The notes: a model not told the origin generated them from the letters alone. A stretch of DNA of 64,000 bases from Pomacea canaliculata (GCF_003073045.1 NC_037598.1:8734342-8798341), one strand, 5' to 3'. Numbered from the stretch's first letter, positions 49,895 to 62,545 are shown. Numbers and translations are program-made.

Positions 49895-49911
49895 CAAGCA
49901 GGATGCATTAT
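49895..49911 (-). promoter_or_regulatory. Promoter motif of receptor F, reduced
   Basis: Minus strand AATAATGCATCCTGCTT, at the position of the family motif. Relative to C, the TTTATAATTAT part has been deleted, leaving no good TATA box. Confidence 0.45.
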
Positions 49912-49989
49912 TGAAGCTTTTCCCTGATCTCTTAATACATCAGTCGAGTCGTCATGATTTTGTAACTGTACGCATGTGCGAGATATATG

Positions 49990-51420
49990 TAAATAGATAA
50001 AGAAGGTTAATCAGGACACAGTACACTGGGACACGTGACACAGACTTGGACACAGTCACCGTCTCGCGTTCCTTCACTTAGCAAAGCCTCTTCGTTAACA
50101 GTTTGAATGTACCCACGCGGATTAATACTGGCTTAGAGCCTATTTTTTTATTCTTTTTTTTTTTGTTGTTGAATGTATTCTTTTTGTGTTCTCAACTTTA
50201 GATGGCTATACACATTATTTAACACTGAATATCTAAAATATTAAGCAAGTCTGATGACAGATACATACTTATTTCTCTCAAAAAAAAACCTCACTAATTA
50301 TAATCTTTCACACTCCCACAATCTCAATTTGTTTTTGCTTACAATCACCACACACATACAAACTGAGGTCTATCTATATATACATACACATACAACATAA
50401 CGGGCAGACATACACAACCATACATGACATTTAGCACCCACGCACACGTACACTTTCTCGCACATACATATGAACCTCCTAACAAGGATGTCAGGCTTCT
50501 CCCCAAACACTGGAGGAATCATCTCCCTTATTGTGGATGAGCCCCTGTGAGTATCTGCGGGATAGTCTCCGTCCTCAGCACTCGGTCCGGGGGAACATTC
50601 AGACCGGGAAGAACCACCGCAGTTATCACGTGACTCGGTAATCATCAGCAGTTGGTTATTACAGACGACCAGAGTGTCTCTCACAACCATTCCTGGTTCT
50701 TGCGTGTCTGGACACGTGGTATACCTTATAACCTCTTTCAACTTCAGAAATTCCAAATAAACTCCTCCGCATTAGTTCTCTATAAGTAATATTTCTTTCG
50801 TTTTCTCGCCACGCGGAACTATCTCCACTTTGTGTGACGAGTCAGCGCTTAGCCATGTTATCCGCTTATTAAGGATGATCGACGATTAACTTTAATGACA
50901 GTCTGCTAAGCGTGTAGAGAACAGAATAATTTGTGGGGGTCCTCTTCTAACAGGGTTAACAAACTTTGCAGAAATTTCAGAGAGCTTTCTATATGTTTGA
51001 TAAAGACCCCAGTACTTTTGGGAGTAATACTTACCCCGCATATCCAAACACATTATTGTAAATAATAAAACTCTGCTGAAAGAAACTTATTTTTTCCACT
51101 CACTGTGTGGTTTGGATGTTTGTCTGCAGTGATGATAAAAAGTGAGTCGTTGCTGATGTGAACTTCAACGTAAAATTGAAACTCACCTGAATGTTACATT
51201 TGATTAAATAAACAGTTTGGCTGCATGTGAAATCTGTGACACACTTTACGAAGGATGAACTTTCAACATTTACAGTTAGTATTTGTAAAAGGTATATCGG
51301 ATAGATAACTAGTGAAGAACCTCCGGTAGCCCAGCAGCCGCTTGCTCTCTATAGGATAACCGGGTACATTGGTCTCAAACCGTATTATGAACATGCTTCT
51401 TAAATACTCAGTGGCTTGAT
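49990..51420. other. 1.4-kb segment upstream of F absent from the C block
   Basis: The sequences before 49989 and after 51420 are contiguous in C (near 26818-26825), so this is an insertion in F or a deletion in C. No terminal repeats were recognised. A minus-strand open frame at 50370-50756 (128 codons from a TTG, no ATG start) includes NCGGSSRSECSPGPSAEDGD. It resembles no family I know and is weak as a gene. Confidence 0.45.
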
Positions 51421-51960
51421 AGACCAGCGGAGTACTACATTTTTTGTTATTATTGGATACAACTTAGTATACAATATTATTTACTCCAATTTGAGTTATG
51501 TGTGCCATGGGAATCGTTGCTACAGCTGCCGACAATATCTACTTAATCTGATTGAATATCTATTTCTATCCAATGCGTCACCTGACTTTGTTATGAAAAA
51601 AATTCTAGTGCGTTCTGCTTGGTTTTTACTGGTCTATGTTTTCACTAAACATGTGGTATAATTATTTTTAAAAGTAATAGCTTGTACAGATTGGGTCATT
51701 TTTCTCACTGAGTCTCAAAATTAAAAAAATCTTTATTTAACAAAAATATTTTTCAAATTAGTCTTTGTTGGCGTCTGTGACTTTCTGCTCTTTTCTCTAT
51801 GCTCTACAAACACTCTCACTTTGCACGTGAACAACTTGTAATATTTGATGAAACCGAAAGATAATTGTTGACAAAGTGCAGAAAATAGTTCTGTAGCTCT
51901 ACCATTGACATCATAGATAAAAGATGTGTGTTTGTTTGTTTAGTTTTTGGCCCGGCGTTG
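51421..51960. repeat. Duplicated upstream segment
   Basis: The first 70 bp match 26818-26890 (GGAGTACTACATTTTTTGTTA). The rest matches 33045-33480. It continues the ancestral upstream flank of the C/F gene type. No coding content. Confidence 0.55.
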
Positions 51961-52680
51961 ACACAAACATGTTGTATCTATTATGTCTATAGTATGTTTA
52001 TAAAGAAATGTTTGATATGTCTATGTGAACTGTGTTGAACTTTAAAGTTTCCGCCATAAAAAGTGTCCTGAGACTAACAGGGAAAATATTAACTAGAAGT
52101 GTGAGTCATTTGCTCAGACCACGTGAGTAAGTTGAAGTACGTATTTAGAAACACGTTTGTTCCTGTGAGTCAGTCAATACTGAGAGAAGTTGAACGACCG
52201 GAAGTTGTTGAACATTTCTATGTACGTGTCAGAAAGAATTGAATCCGTCAGTCGTCCTCTTCAGACGATCTGCTTCTCAGTTAGCACTCTAAATATCCAT
52301 TCGTCTGTCTATGAATCTGTCTGTCTTTCAATATCTGCATGTTCATCTGTGTCAACACACACACACACATCTGTCTTACTATCCGTTAGTCTGTAAGTAC
52401 GGTTTCCCCTCGATATCTATGTTGGTCTTTCTTCGATATTTTTTAATCAAATATCTCTGTATGTCTCTTATTATCAGTCTCTCTGCTTGTGTGTTTATTT
52501 ATTTTTGTTATCAGACAAGTGACAAAAACAGATCACTTTATATTTGTGACAATGGCCGGCTTGTTTGTTTCTTTCGCTTTAAACAATGAAACAGCGATCA
52601 TCGTGCAGTCAACAAACAAGATGACATAAGCTATACATAGTGAACACATACATACAGTCAGACCCGGTCACATGGGTCTT
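51961..52680. other. Intergenic, nothing recognised
   Basis: AT-rich spacer between the receptor cluster and MPEG1 with a short (AC)n run near 52352-52370. The open frames here are low-complexity and unsupported. Confidence 0.5.
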
Positions 52681-52694
52681 TGAGAAAGTGAAAC
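52681..52694 (+). promoter_or_regulatory. ISRE/IRF-like site upstream of MPEG1
   Basis: TGAGAAAGTGAAAC contains GAAANNGAAA, the core of interferon-stimulated response elements bound by IRF factors. It lies about 185 bp upstream of a strong donor that would end a non-coding first exon. Function in this organism is inferred. Confidence 0.45.
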
Positions 52695-52739
52695 ACGGGA
52701 AGAGGGAACTGTCCCATCCAACATGTTTTTACATCCCTG

Positions 52740-52867
52740 ATAATCAGAAGACTGCCAGACCATCGATGAACAGTCTTCGTCGCCGGCCCCGAGGAGCTGA
52801 GTGGTAGTCACTCCTCACCGTGTCCTGCACAGGGAAGAGCTACAGAGAACCAAACTTTCCATCAACT
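52740..52867 (+). other. Candidate non-coding first exon of MPEG1
   Basis: A more GC-rich stretch ending CATCAACT/GTAAGTAG (donor GT at 52868). The first acceptor before the coding start is TTTTTCTGCAG at 54080, giving a 41-nt leader before the ATG at 54122. The 5' boundary is approximate. Confidence 0.45.
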
Positions 52868-54121
52868 GTAAGTAGCCATAGCTATCACGAGAAGGGTTGT
52901 AGCTAACATTACCATTATTAAGTTTTAAATTATGTTTGCTAGAAGATACAGAACACACGAGCCTGCAAACACCTTTCTTGGCAAGATCTTCAAAGCAAAG
53001 GGAGGTCAGTCTAACCGGAAAGAAAAGGAGTTGTTTCTAAGGTTGATGGAGGTGAAGTAAGATAATGAGGTTTTCAAGAAGAGGTAAAGATGGATGACGA
53101 TAAGATGATTAGATGTCGCAAAAGCTAACGTTAGCTCCTTTGTCATTTCGTCTAATTTCAAAGGCGCATAAGAAAAGACAAGAAGAGAAGGAAAGTATCT
53201 GAAAGTAAAATCTTAAAAGATGAAGAGTATGGCAGCGGTTTAAAAGCAGAGGTAAAGAGACAGAAAACAAGTGGAAAATAAGAGCGCGAGAAAGTTTGAT
53301 AGAGAGAAAACGCGAGAGCATTAGAAATGGAAAATATTAAAAAAACTATCAAATAAAAGTGAATAACAAAAACAAAGAAAATTAAATCAAATAGACAAAT
53401 TATGAGAGCATGAATTAATGAACCCTTTATATGAACATGCTTACCAAAGTGTGCAAATGAAAAACTTATACTCATCCTTCAAACTGAAGTGTGTCAACAA
53501 GAACAATCCACGAAAATGAGTGAACACATAAAGACTGTCTGAAATATCAGTGTTTTATATGTATCGAAACTTGACTCACTGCATTACTAAAGACTTGAAA
53601 ATAATAGTTTCCTTTTTATCAGAATTTTCTCACTTTCAGTCCTCCAATAAAAGCTTTTGACACTGTCTTTGCCTTGTTTAATACTTTTTCGTATACCAGT
53701 GCATTTTAATGCCGTCCTTCCATTTTATCGGATATTGGTTCAACGTTTGTAGTTTCTTTTCGTTCTGCCTCGCTGTAGTCTGTCTCTTTATAGATACTAC
53801 TGATTAGTATTCTTTTTTTGTATTAAAAGGCTAAACAATGTACGTATATGTTGTGGAATGACTGATTGTTTATCTACCTGCTGGCTGGAATGAATCACTC
53901 GCTGACTTATTCTTGGCGCTCCACAATACAAACCCAGGTCCAATCTTTTTTTTTATTTTATTTTATTTATTTTTGAACGAAACCCATTTAATCTGCAAAC
54001 ATTATTTTAAACTTCCTTTCACAACAATTGCAAGAAAACCCTTGTCACATCTCTCGCCCAGTGTAACTGTTTTTCTGCAGGCGAAACCTTCCTCAGACAA
54101 GTACCCTGCCTCCTCCCCGCC

Positions 54122-57100
54122 ATGCTCACCCCCTCCACATTGCTTCTAGTCGTCAGCGTCGTCTCTCTCCTCCCTCGTCCTCCTGTCGCTACTGCTGGTG
54201 GTCTTACAGGCAAAAGTGTGAGAGACACATATGATAAGGACATGGTTTGGTCAGATTCTCGCTACCCGGTGGGGAACCCCAGACGCTGCTTACAGGAGTC
54301 GGCCAGCAACAACTTCTTGATGGAGGTAACTCTGACTGACTTAACTCGGGATAAATATACAATATGACATATTCATTATTTAGTTTGTTTGTATTTTCTT
54401 AGAACAACTTCCCATAGGAAAGTTATTCAATACTTTTCTCCAAAATATATCTCAAACTACAAACATATCGAAACAAGAGATAGTTTACTGAAGTTGTTTA
54501 CACCATTTAGTGATCGTGTCAACATGTTGACACAAGAGAGAGTTACTAAGTTTTGACAACGGCTAGGGTTATTGTACTGAAGGTTTGACTCTCTATTAAC
54601 TTATTTGACAATGGGTTCAGACTAAAGGTCAAAAGTTTTGATATAGAGACATTCTCCCAACAGAGATATTTTCTAGAGTTATGGTATTAAATGTTTCCTT
54701 AATGAGCTTGATGCAACATGAGATCATTCAAAACTCTTCAAAACAATGCTTGTAAGAAACTGCTTCGTTGTTACAGAGATTCGAGGTGTTGCCTGGCAAC
54801 GGATGGGACAACCTGCGCAATGTAGAGCAAGGACAGGTCGTGGCCTTCAACTTTTCTCAATGTCGGACGACAGACGACGGGCGGTTCCTGCTGCCGGACA
54901 CAGTGACCGCCGTGCCTTTGAAAAAAAGCCGACTGCAGGTGTTCGCGGAACTGATCGCCAGCTGGAAGGTACTTTATGCATACTTGTGTGTATGTGAGTG
55001 TGTACATATGTGTGTATGTTCTACATGATTTTGTCACATATGTATGCATAAGTCACACAAAGGGTGTGTCACTAGGCTAAAACTTTCTGACAAGCCGGCA
55101 GTTAATCAATCAAATCTGTCTTTCCATCTCAGGACTGGACAAGCGTGACGTCACGATCAGTCAACATGGACGCTGGTCTTGAAATTCCTGACATCAGCAT
55201 CAGCGGCAGGTTCTCAGCCTCTTTTGAAGACATGAAATCCAAGCTGGTCGGGGACAAGACTCTGGCAACTCGTACCCAGGCTCGCTACATCAGGTGAGTG
55301 CAGTGACAAGGATGGGAGAGATGAGTGCGTCACACGCTAGTGAATGTGCGTAGTCCTGTGTGCGTCACAAACTCTGTTGAACCTCAGACCCGTTAAGACA
55401 TGAGACACTAGGGAAAGTGACTGCTCCCCCTGTCTGCAGGTATTCTGTCCACCTGCAGCCGGACACCCCCCTGCACCCCACGTTTCGCGGTCGTCTGCTG
55501 GAGGTGGCGGCGGCTCACAAGATGCAGGACCCGATGTCGGCGCGCTACCTGGCGCAGCTGCTGGTCAGAGACTTCGGCACGCACGTCATCACCAGCGCCG
55601 ATGCTGGTGCAGCGCTCATCCAGGTGAGTCGATTGGGCCTCTCAGATGAGTCATATCATGAACAGATAAGGGTTTTGTATTTTCCAGATGCTGTAGAGTT
55701 TCACAGATCAGTGTCCTGTGTCTTCCAGGCATGGTGCTGTGCTTCCCACGTGACCTCCCTGTTGTGAAGTATCTGGTTTTGTCTGGATGAGTGATTAGGA
55801 TTAACTTTTTAACTTTAATATGGATTAACTTCGCTCACTATGATCTTCAAATACAAGATGAACATTTCCCTTTCTTTTCCGCAGGTCGATCATGTAAAGG
55901 AAGATTGGATGAAAGAAAATTCTGCCAAGAAAAGTGAAATCTTGTCCTTTGCCTCGGCCTCGCTGTACAGCGTCTTCAACATGAAGACGTCCTTTAACTC
56001 CACGGCAACCTCCAACTTCCAGTCCGACTACAGCAAGCAGCGCACCTCGTCGGTGGTGGAGACCTTCGGGGGGCCTCTCTACAGACCCGCCAACTTCACA
56101 CTTAACCAGTGGGCTCAAGAAGCGGACAGGTGACAAATATTTCTTTCTTTATTAGTCATTTGAGCTGTTATTTTATTAGTTATTTTTCCCTCTCACGTAC
56201 CTTCCACCTGACCTCTTCAGAGACCTGGTGGCTCTGGATCGCTCAGGCGACCCCCTGCACTATTTCGTCACCGCGGCAACGCTTCCTGAACTTCCGGCCT
56301 CGATTATAACGGAGGTTCAAAGGTCAGTGTTGGAGGCTGTTGAGACCTACTACACCTACAACGTTATCCCTGGCTGCCTGCAGCGGGACTCCCCCAACTT
56401 CAGCCCCTCCGCCAACGTCGACGACGGCTCCTGCCTGCAGTCCACCTCCCAGGTAACCTTCGGGGGCATGTATCAGACCTGCGCCTTGAAACCTGGCTCC
56501 GACAACGGAAACCTCTGTGAAGGAATGACACAGGCAAGATGAGTTTTATTTATTTATTTATTTATTTTGTCTTGTTTCTAATTTTAAAAAATTCGTGAAA
56601 TTTCCGTAAGACAGGAAAACTTTTGAAGTTTCGTACCGGAAGAAATATTCTATTAAAGCAATTGTACGAGATTGAAACTTCATTTAATAAATGATTTCTT
56701 CTGACCTGAACTCATTGATGTTGAACACTTGAGCCTGTTTTTTAAGGAGATAGGGGTGAGTCATTTTGTAAGTTTCGACTGCATGTACTTGAGAGCGGTT
56801 AGTTTTGCTGTTTTGCTGCTAGAAGATAAATGTTTCTTCAAGAATTTTGGATCCTCAAAGGTCTTCTTTGTTCTTCAGCAAAACCCTTTGACCGGTGACT
56901 TTTCCTGCCCTGCCGACTACGAGCCTGTGCTGCTGCTGCAAGGTGATGCGCAGGCCCGCCGCACGGAGAAAAGCTGCTCGCGGTATTTGTTGTTCTGGAA
57001 GCGATGCACGGACACCATCCGCAGCAGCGTCGCCACCACCAGCACGTACTGGTGCGCGACAACGGGGTCAGAGGGGTCAACGTCAGCACCAGGAACACCC

Positions 57101-57784
57101 GGGTACCTGTTCGGTGGTCTGTACACCTCCTTCGTGCCCAACCCGGTCACACAGAGTCCTTCTTGCCCTCCCGGCTTCCTCGCCCTGCACGTGGGCTCAG
57201 CACGTGATCTTCACGTGTGCATCAGCGACGATATGGAGGTGGGCGCCAAGGGGGCCGTCCCCTTCGCTGGTTTCGTCAGTTGTCGCGCAGGGAATCCCTT
57301 CGCATTCGATGGCGACGCGGTGAACAGATTGCTCACATTCTACAAGACCAGGACCGACGAGTGGCCTCAGAGATGCCCCCAGGGTTACAGCAAGCACCTG
57401 GCGACTGTGGACCAGGGCTGTCAGGTCAGCTACTGCGTACGGACGGGCGCCATGGCTGGCCTCCTGCTGCCCCCCGTGCAGCGTCCGCCCTTTGTCATGA
57501 CCCCGGCGGTCATTTACGTTGACCCCTCGGCAAACGAGAAACAAACGTCGACCGAGATGATGACCGGTGACCGACCGTTGCAGGCGGTGACTCCCGAAGG
57601 TGCAGCTGGCATGGCGGTGGGCGCCTGTGCGGGCAGCGTGCTCCTGGTGCTGGCGGTCACACTGCTTGTGCGCTACCGTCGCAGACGAGGAGAACAGGCG
57701 TACCACAGGCTGGAAGAGTCTTTGATTATCCCCAAGTCTTGTGACTTTGGTTCCTCAGGCAACGTCTCATACTCGGAAATATGA
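54122..57784 (+). CDS. MPEG1: Perforin-2 / macrophage-expressed gene 1 protein, complete
   Basis: Pore-forming immune effector of the MACPF family, which in animals sits in phagosomal and endosomal membranes and perforates engulfed bacteria. Coding exons: 54122-54325, 54777-54968, 55133-55293, 55440-55623, 55885-56129, 56221-56533, 56879-57784; 2,205 nt, 734 aa, close to the vertebrate length. Signal peptide about 1-26. Family hallmarks are FEVLPGNGWDNLRNVEQGQV near 70-90, SQCRTTDDGRFLLPD, and the MACPF signature YLAQLLVRDFGTH at 222-234 followed by VITSADAGA. A Cys-rich P2-type region follows, then a transmembrane helix about 675-697 and a 37-residue tail starting RYRRRR with YHRL and a terminal YSEI, both fitting YxxO sorting motifs. 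All splice sites are canonical except the sixth intron, with a GC donor (CAG/GCAAGA at 56534). The gene appears intact. Its coding exons are much richer in GC than the surrounding DNA. The ATG is the first in the leader and has a fair context (CCGCCATGC). Confidence 0.95.
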
Positions 57785-58622
57785 GCCAAGAAGCAGCAAC
57801 CGTTCTTAAGGCTAGCTTACACAGACACCAGCTAGAAAAATTTATTTGCTCATAATTATTTAGAGTCCGATGACCTGTGAATGAAGTCACCATAATGTCA
57901 AAGCAAAACAAACCAACAATGCCAAGGTTTGAACATTCCTCGATAAAAATGAGCAGAAATTTTTTTGAAAAAAAAAAGATGCTACTTTAGATAATATAAC
58001 AGGTGGATTTGAACGTGACAGTTTTAACTTCGACTTCAGTAGACAGTGAGGACTGTGGGCTATGACTTGGTTTCATTTGCTACAAAACTGCGTTTTCTAC
58101 AATCTACTCCACACATTTTAAAATATTGCTTAATTTTACAAAGCTGTAAAAAAAAGTATACTTGACTTGTACTTGACTTCACGACCTGTTGTCTATTTGT
58201 ACCCATAATCTTTAGTGCTTTCATCTGTTGATGTTATCCCGGCAAGCTTTGTCTCAAGTTTTGAACACACACACAAACTACACTCAAAGGTCAGCAACAT
58301 CGTTATACAGATCAAAAGGAAGCAAGTTATTCGCATGAGAAACTTGTATCAAACTAATAGTTGGAAATCACAAACCAGGAATATTTCATTCTTTCTTCTT
58401 CGTGTTTTCCTAACTCAACAAGACTGATCTTTTAGTCAAAGTAGTAAAGACTACAAGAGCCTTGCTGCTAGTCCGCTGACCAACAGTTTGTTACCGGTCA
58501 TGTTATGCTGTCTAGTGTTAATTGATTTAGTTTAGTGGTCAGGGAGGCATGGAAAACTCCTCTTTTTAATTAAGAAATACTGTGTAAATATTGCTGCTTG
58601 TTTTTTCCGACTCTTAAGAAAC

Positions 58623-58628
58623 AATAAA
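58623..58628 (+). terminator. Candidate poly(A) signal of MPEG1
   Basis: AATAAA about 840 bp after the stop codon, in an AT-rich 3' UTR-like stretch. Other hexamers may be used. Confidence 0.45.
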
Positions 58629-59450
58629 GTTTCTATTTGCTTATATGCTTTTCCGTGTGATATTTTTAACCATGCAAGGACGAAAACAAAATACAGAGAC
58701 AAAAAAATCATATCATAGCCAATGAAGGCTGGTTATATATCGGTAGATTTTTAAATTGGACATTTGTACCTCCATTGAAATGCATTTGTGCGTGTATGTA
58801 CGCCTGTGTGTTTGCACGTGTATGATTGTGTATCAGTCAGAAAGTCAGTCAGTAGATCAGTCAGCCAGGAGAAGAAACAGAAGGAGAATTCGCCTATTCC
58901 CCAAGTGACCCTTAGGTATCGGTGGTCGAATCTACCAGAGATGTTATACCCGTCTCTGAATCGACTGATGGCTGTGGTCGAATAGGACAAAGGTCAAATC
59001 GACCGGTAGCCTGGTACAGCAGGAGCCTGCCTTCTCCCAGCAGGGTATAAACAGTAACTTACTACTCGACACAAGTTGATGTTCATAGGACTGAGAGAAA
59101 ACAAGACCTGGTACATCCAGAAGCGAACCGCAGCTTTGCCTCTTCTCCTGCTCCCTACATCACGTGTAAACCTCGTGTAATCTGCTTGGGATTCACACCA
59201 CACTTCAACACACAAAACAGGTCCACTCTTACATAGTCTGGTTTTTAACATAATCATATTTACATGCTGAATAATATTTAATTTAAAATATACATATCTG
59301 ATTAAAGTAATATAAATGTGAATTTCTACATGGTGTCGCCTTCAGAGGTAATTACAACATAGCACAACACTGAGTTTTCGTTGACTGGTATTAAATAAAT
59401 TATCAAATGCGTTCACAACAAACAACGTATTTCAATAAAAAGTTAGTTTA

Positions 59451-59554
59451 TGACTATTATTATGATGATTATGATGATTATGATGATGATTATGATGATG
59501 ATGATGATGATGATTAGTAGTAGTAGTAGTATAATCAGTAGTAGTAGTAGTAGC
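59451..59554. repeat. (GAT)n/(GTA)n microsatellite
   Basis: Interrupted ATGATGATT units grade into GTA repeats. The His-rich and Asn-rich frames here are artefacts of the repeat. Confidence 0.92.
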
Positions 59555-60029
59555 ATAAACTAGAATAAAAATGATTTCGCTTGTCTGCTTGAGTGAGAAG
59601 TCATGTACATGTTTTCTCGCTACTACAGTCAACTTCAGAACAGCTCAAACTTATTTTATTTTTCTCAGGCCTTGTGAATATCTTTTTTCCGCTGTACCTG
59701 TATTATTTGTGTCCTTCAAGCTGCGATGCCTGCTTTGTGATTGTTGAGAAGCTGCTTCAATGACTATTGCTTTATATTTTTTAATATTATATCTGTTGTT
59801 TCATAATGAGATCATCAATCCAAGATCTGTCAAAAGATATTTTACAGAATGATGCATCTAGTAAATACTAGCTTTTCTTTTAGGAATACATCTTTGATCC
59901 ATTTACATAGATATGTTACCTGGTTTTCTCTGTTGTGATGTCGTTTTACTCCAGTCTGTTCACGTATCAACATCATTTTGGCTTCCTTATGTTGTAGTAA
60001 TTACTAACTCAGTTTTCTGTGTCTGTACA

Positions 60030-62545
60030 GATGCAGAGGAAATAAGGACTGAAACTAAATTATTTTTGGAAAGGCTATATCAAAAGGGAGAAGTAGAGCA
60101 GTGTGAATTAGATGAGCTAATTAATGGTATTCCTAAATTGCCCGTCATGGTGGCAGAAGCTCTGGAAGGAGAAATCACCATAGAAGAAGCAGGAAATGTC
60201 CTTAAGAGTATGAAAAACGGGAAAAGTCCAGGAACCGATGGGTTTACAGCAGAATTTTTTAAGTTTTTCTGGAAGAAATTAGAGTCATTTATCATAAGAT
60301 CACTCAACGAGGCTTTCAGAGATGGGGAACTTTCACATCCTCAGAAGGAAGGACTCATTACTTGTATACCTAAGGGTGACAAGTCTAGAGAATTTATTAA
60401 AAACTGGAGGCCGATATCCCTCTTAAATGTGGTCTATAAAATAGGTTCAAAGTGTATAGCCACGCGTATTAAAAAAGTACTTCCATTACTGGTCGCAGAC
60501 GACCAAACAGGATTTATGGCAAATAGATACATTGGGGACAATATTGGATTTATATATGACCTGATAGTATACCTTGACCACAAAAATCTACCGGGTTTAT
60601 TGCTTAGTTTGGATTATGAGAAAGCGTTCGATACCATAGACTGGTCCTTTATGCACAAAGTATTAATGACACTTGGATTTGGGACTGATATCTGTAACTG
60701 GATAAAAACATTCTACCAAAACATTAAGTCAGCGGTTATGGTTATCAGATTGGTTCAAAATAAAACGTGGATGTAGGCAAGGGGATCCAATATCACCGTA
60801 CCTATTCATACTTTGTGCTGAAGTCCTAGCAGTAATGATAAGGAAAAATGTTAGCATAAGGGGTATTAGAATAAATGAAAAAGAACACAAAATATTACAG
60901 TTTGCTGATGACACACAAATCTTTATGGAAGGCGACGATTTATCTTTTAATAACGCTTTGGTTACATTAAATAAATTCACTAGAATGTCAGGACTGCAGA
61001 TAAATTTCGGAAAAAACAGAAGCTATCTGGTTAGGAAATAGAAAAAATTCACCCATAAAATATTCCCCACACCTGAAGTTTCAATGGAATCCATCAGAAT
61101 TTAAAATACTAGGGATATGGCTAAGCACTAAGTTAGAAACATGTTACACTCTAAACTTTAAGGAAAAATATGTTGAAACGAGGAATTTAATGAAATCTTG
61201 GCTTAAACGAGTTATTACACCAATGGGAAGAGTGGCTGTGCTAAAATCATTAATACTATCAAAATTAATTTATTTATGGATACTGCTGCCTAATCCTGCT
61301 GTAATACTATTTGGATATGAAGCAAACTGTCCAATAGATAAGACATTAGAGAATATACTACTAGAAGCAAAGTTTTTTTATATATAAATGTAAAATAGAG
61401 AAGAAACAGCCAGACTTAAGAGTTTTTATTCTACAGTTAAATAGAAAATACAAGATTGAGGAATTTAGCGCACTTGTTAATATGAAATTGCAGGAATATA
61501 TAATAAGCTGGGCTGATTATATGAATTTTATGAGTTTATCTGAAAATATATAATTTCACGACTTTATATTAAAAAAAAAAACAAACAAACAAAAAATCAA
61601 TGTGACTGCCTGGTGGGTGGGGGGGAGGTAAAACAAGAAAAGTAAAATACATTTAATTTGTTCTGCATTTAGTTTTAAAAGTCCTATTTTCTTTCAACAA
61701 ACAAACATCTGGGAGGTTCAGAGAAAAATAATTAAATGTTAAACAGACATTATTTCCTCCATATTCTACCAATGATCACGTCAACTACTGTGCAACTTCT
61801 AATTGTTTTTATTGATATGTTATTTATGTGGGTACTGTTTATTGATTTGTTTGCAGTCCTATGCTCCAGTGGGGGCAAACAGGACTAAGAAGTCTGTTTA
61901 GTAGTGATGCTACATATGCAAACTTTTGGAATGAAAATAATGATTTCATGTCAAAGTTTCAGTGACTAACATTTTGTTTAAGTTATTCTTGGTGTTAACT
62001 AAGATGTGCATTTAATATGTCATTTCCAGAGTTTTTCTTGTGTGAATATTTTTTATATGGATATTTTCTGAGTTTGAGAAATGGTCAAATTGTGAATGAA
62101 ACCTATGAGTACTGTCCAAATTTTGTCACTTGTAATCATTTGGTTGCCACATGTTATTGGACAGTATTGGTGTTTTGCTTTCTTGGTGAAACATTTAATC
62201 TCTCCTACTGGTCAGTTGATACTTCAAACGGGAATGCTTATGTCTGTGGGCTGCTGAAAAGTTTAGTACAGTTTACTCCCTTTGCATGTTTCTCAGTCTC
62301 TGTCTATGCTCTTCTGTGTGTGCCTGCACACCTTTATTTTTGAATGATGTATAGATGCACATTGTTCAGTCCTAAACAAATTTTTGCAGTACGCCTTTTT
62401 TTTAATTACAACATTTATAGGTCAATTTTTGCTTGTGAATTTCTGCTACAAAGCAACTTTTGTGTAATGTTTTGTGTTTCATATTATAAGATACATTATT
62501 GGTGGCGAAAATAAAAACTTGGAGGAAAAAAAAAATCAAAAAAAA
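60030..62545 (+). mobile_element. L1/Tx1-type LINE, 5'-truncated ORF2
   Basis: Reverse-transcriptase domain with KNGKSPGTDGFTAEFFK, NWRPISLLNVVYKI, DDQTGF, LDYEKAFDTIDW, RGCRQGDPISPYLF and the catalytic FADD in LQFADDTQIF. The apurinic-type endonuclease is missing, so the copy is 5'-truncated. The reading frame is broken at least twice: near 60740 (a short deletion just before the SDWF-type segment) and near 61010 (one extra A in an A-run after INFGK). A stop also cuts the C-terminal part near 61385. A likely 3' UTR runs to an AATAAA-type signal and A-rich tail at about 62510-62545, though A-rich runs at 61567-61600 are an alternative end. A dead copy. Confidence 0.85.

Larger units (their letters stand above)
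57790..60029. other. MPEG1 3' UTR and spacer
   Basis: AT-rich sequence. After the poly(A) signal candidate at 58623 nothing gene-like is seen until the LINE, apart from the microsatellite at 59451-59554. Confidence 0.5.

Noticed and set aside
52780-52850. tRNA-like A box GAGCTGAGTGGTAG near the MPEG1 first exon
   Set aside because: No B box at the required distance; more likely chance within the 5' exon.
57197-57706. 169-codon minus-strand open frame
   Set aside because: Shadow of the GC-rich last coding exon of MPEG1.
62017-62343. 108-codon open frame as a membrane protein gene
   Set aside because: It lies in the probable 3' UTR of the L1/Tx1 copy, has no homologous signature or splice context, and its hydrophobicity follows from T-rich composition.
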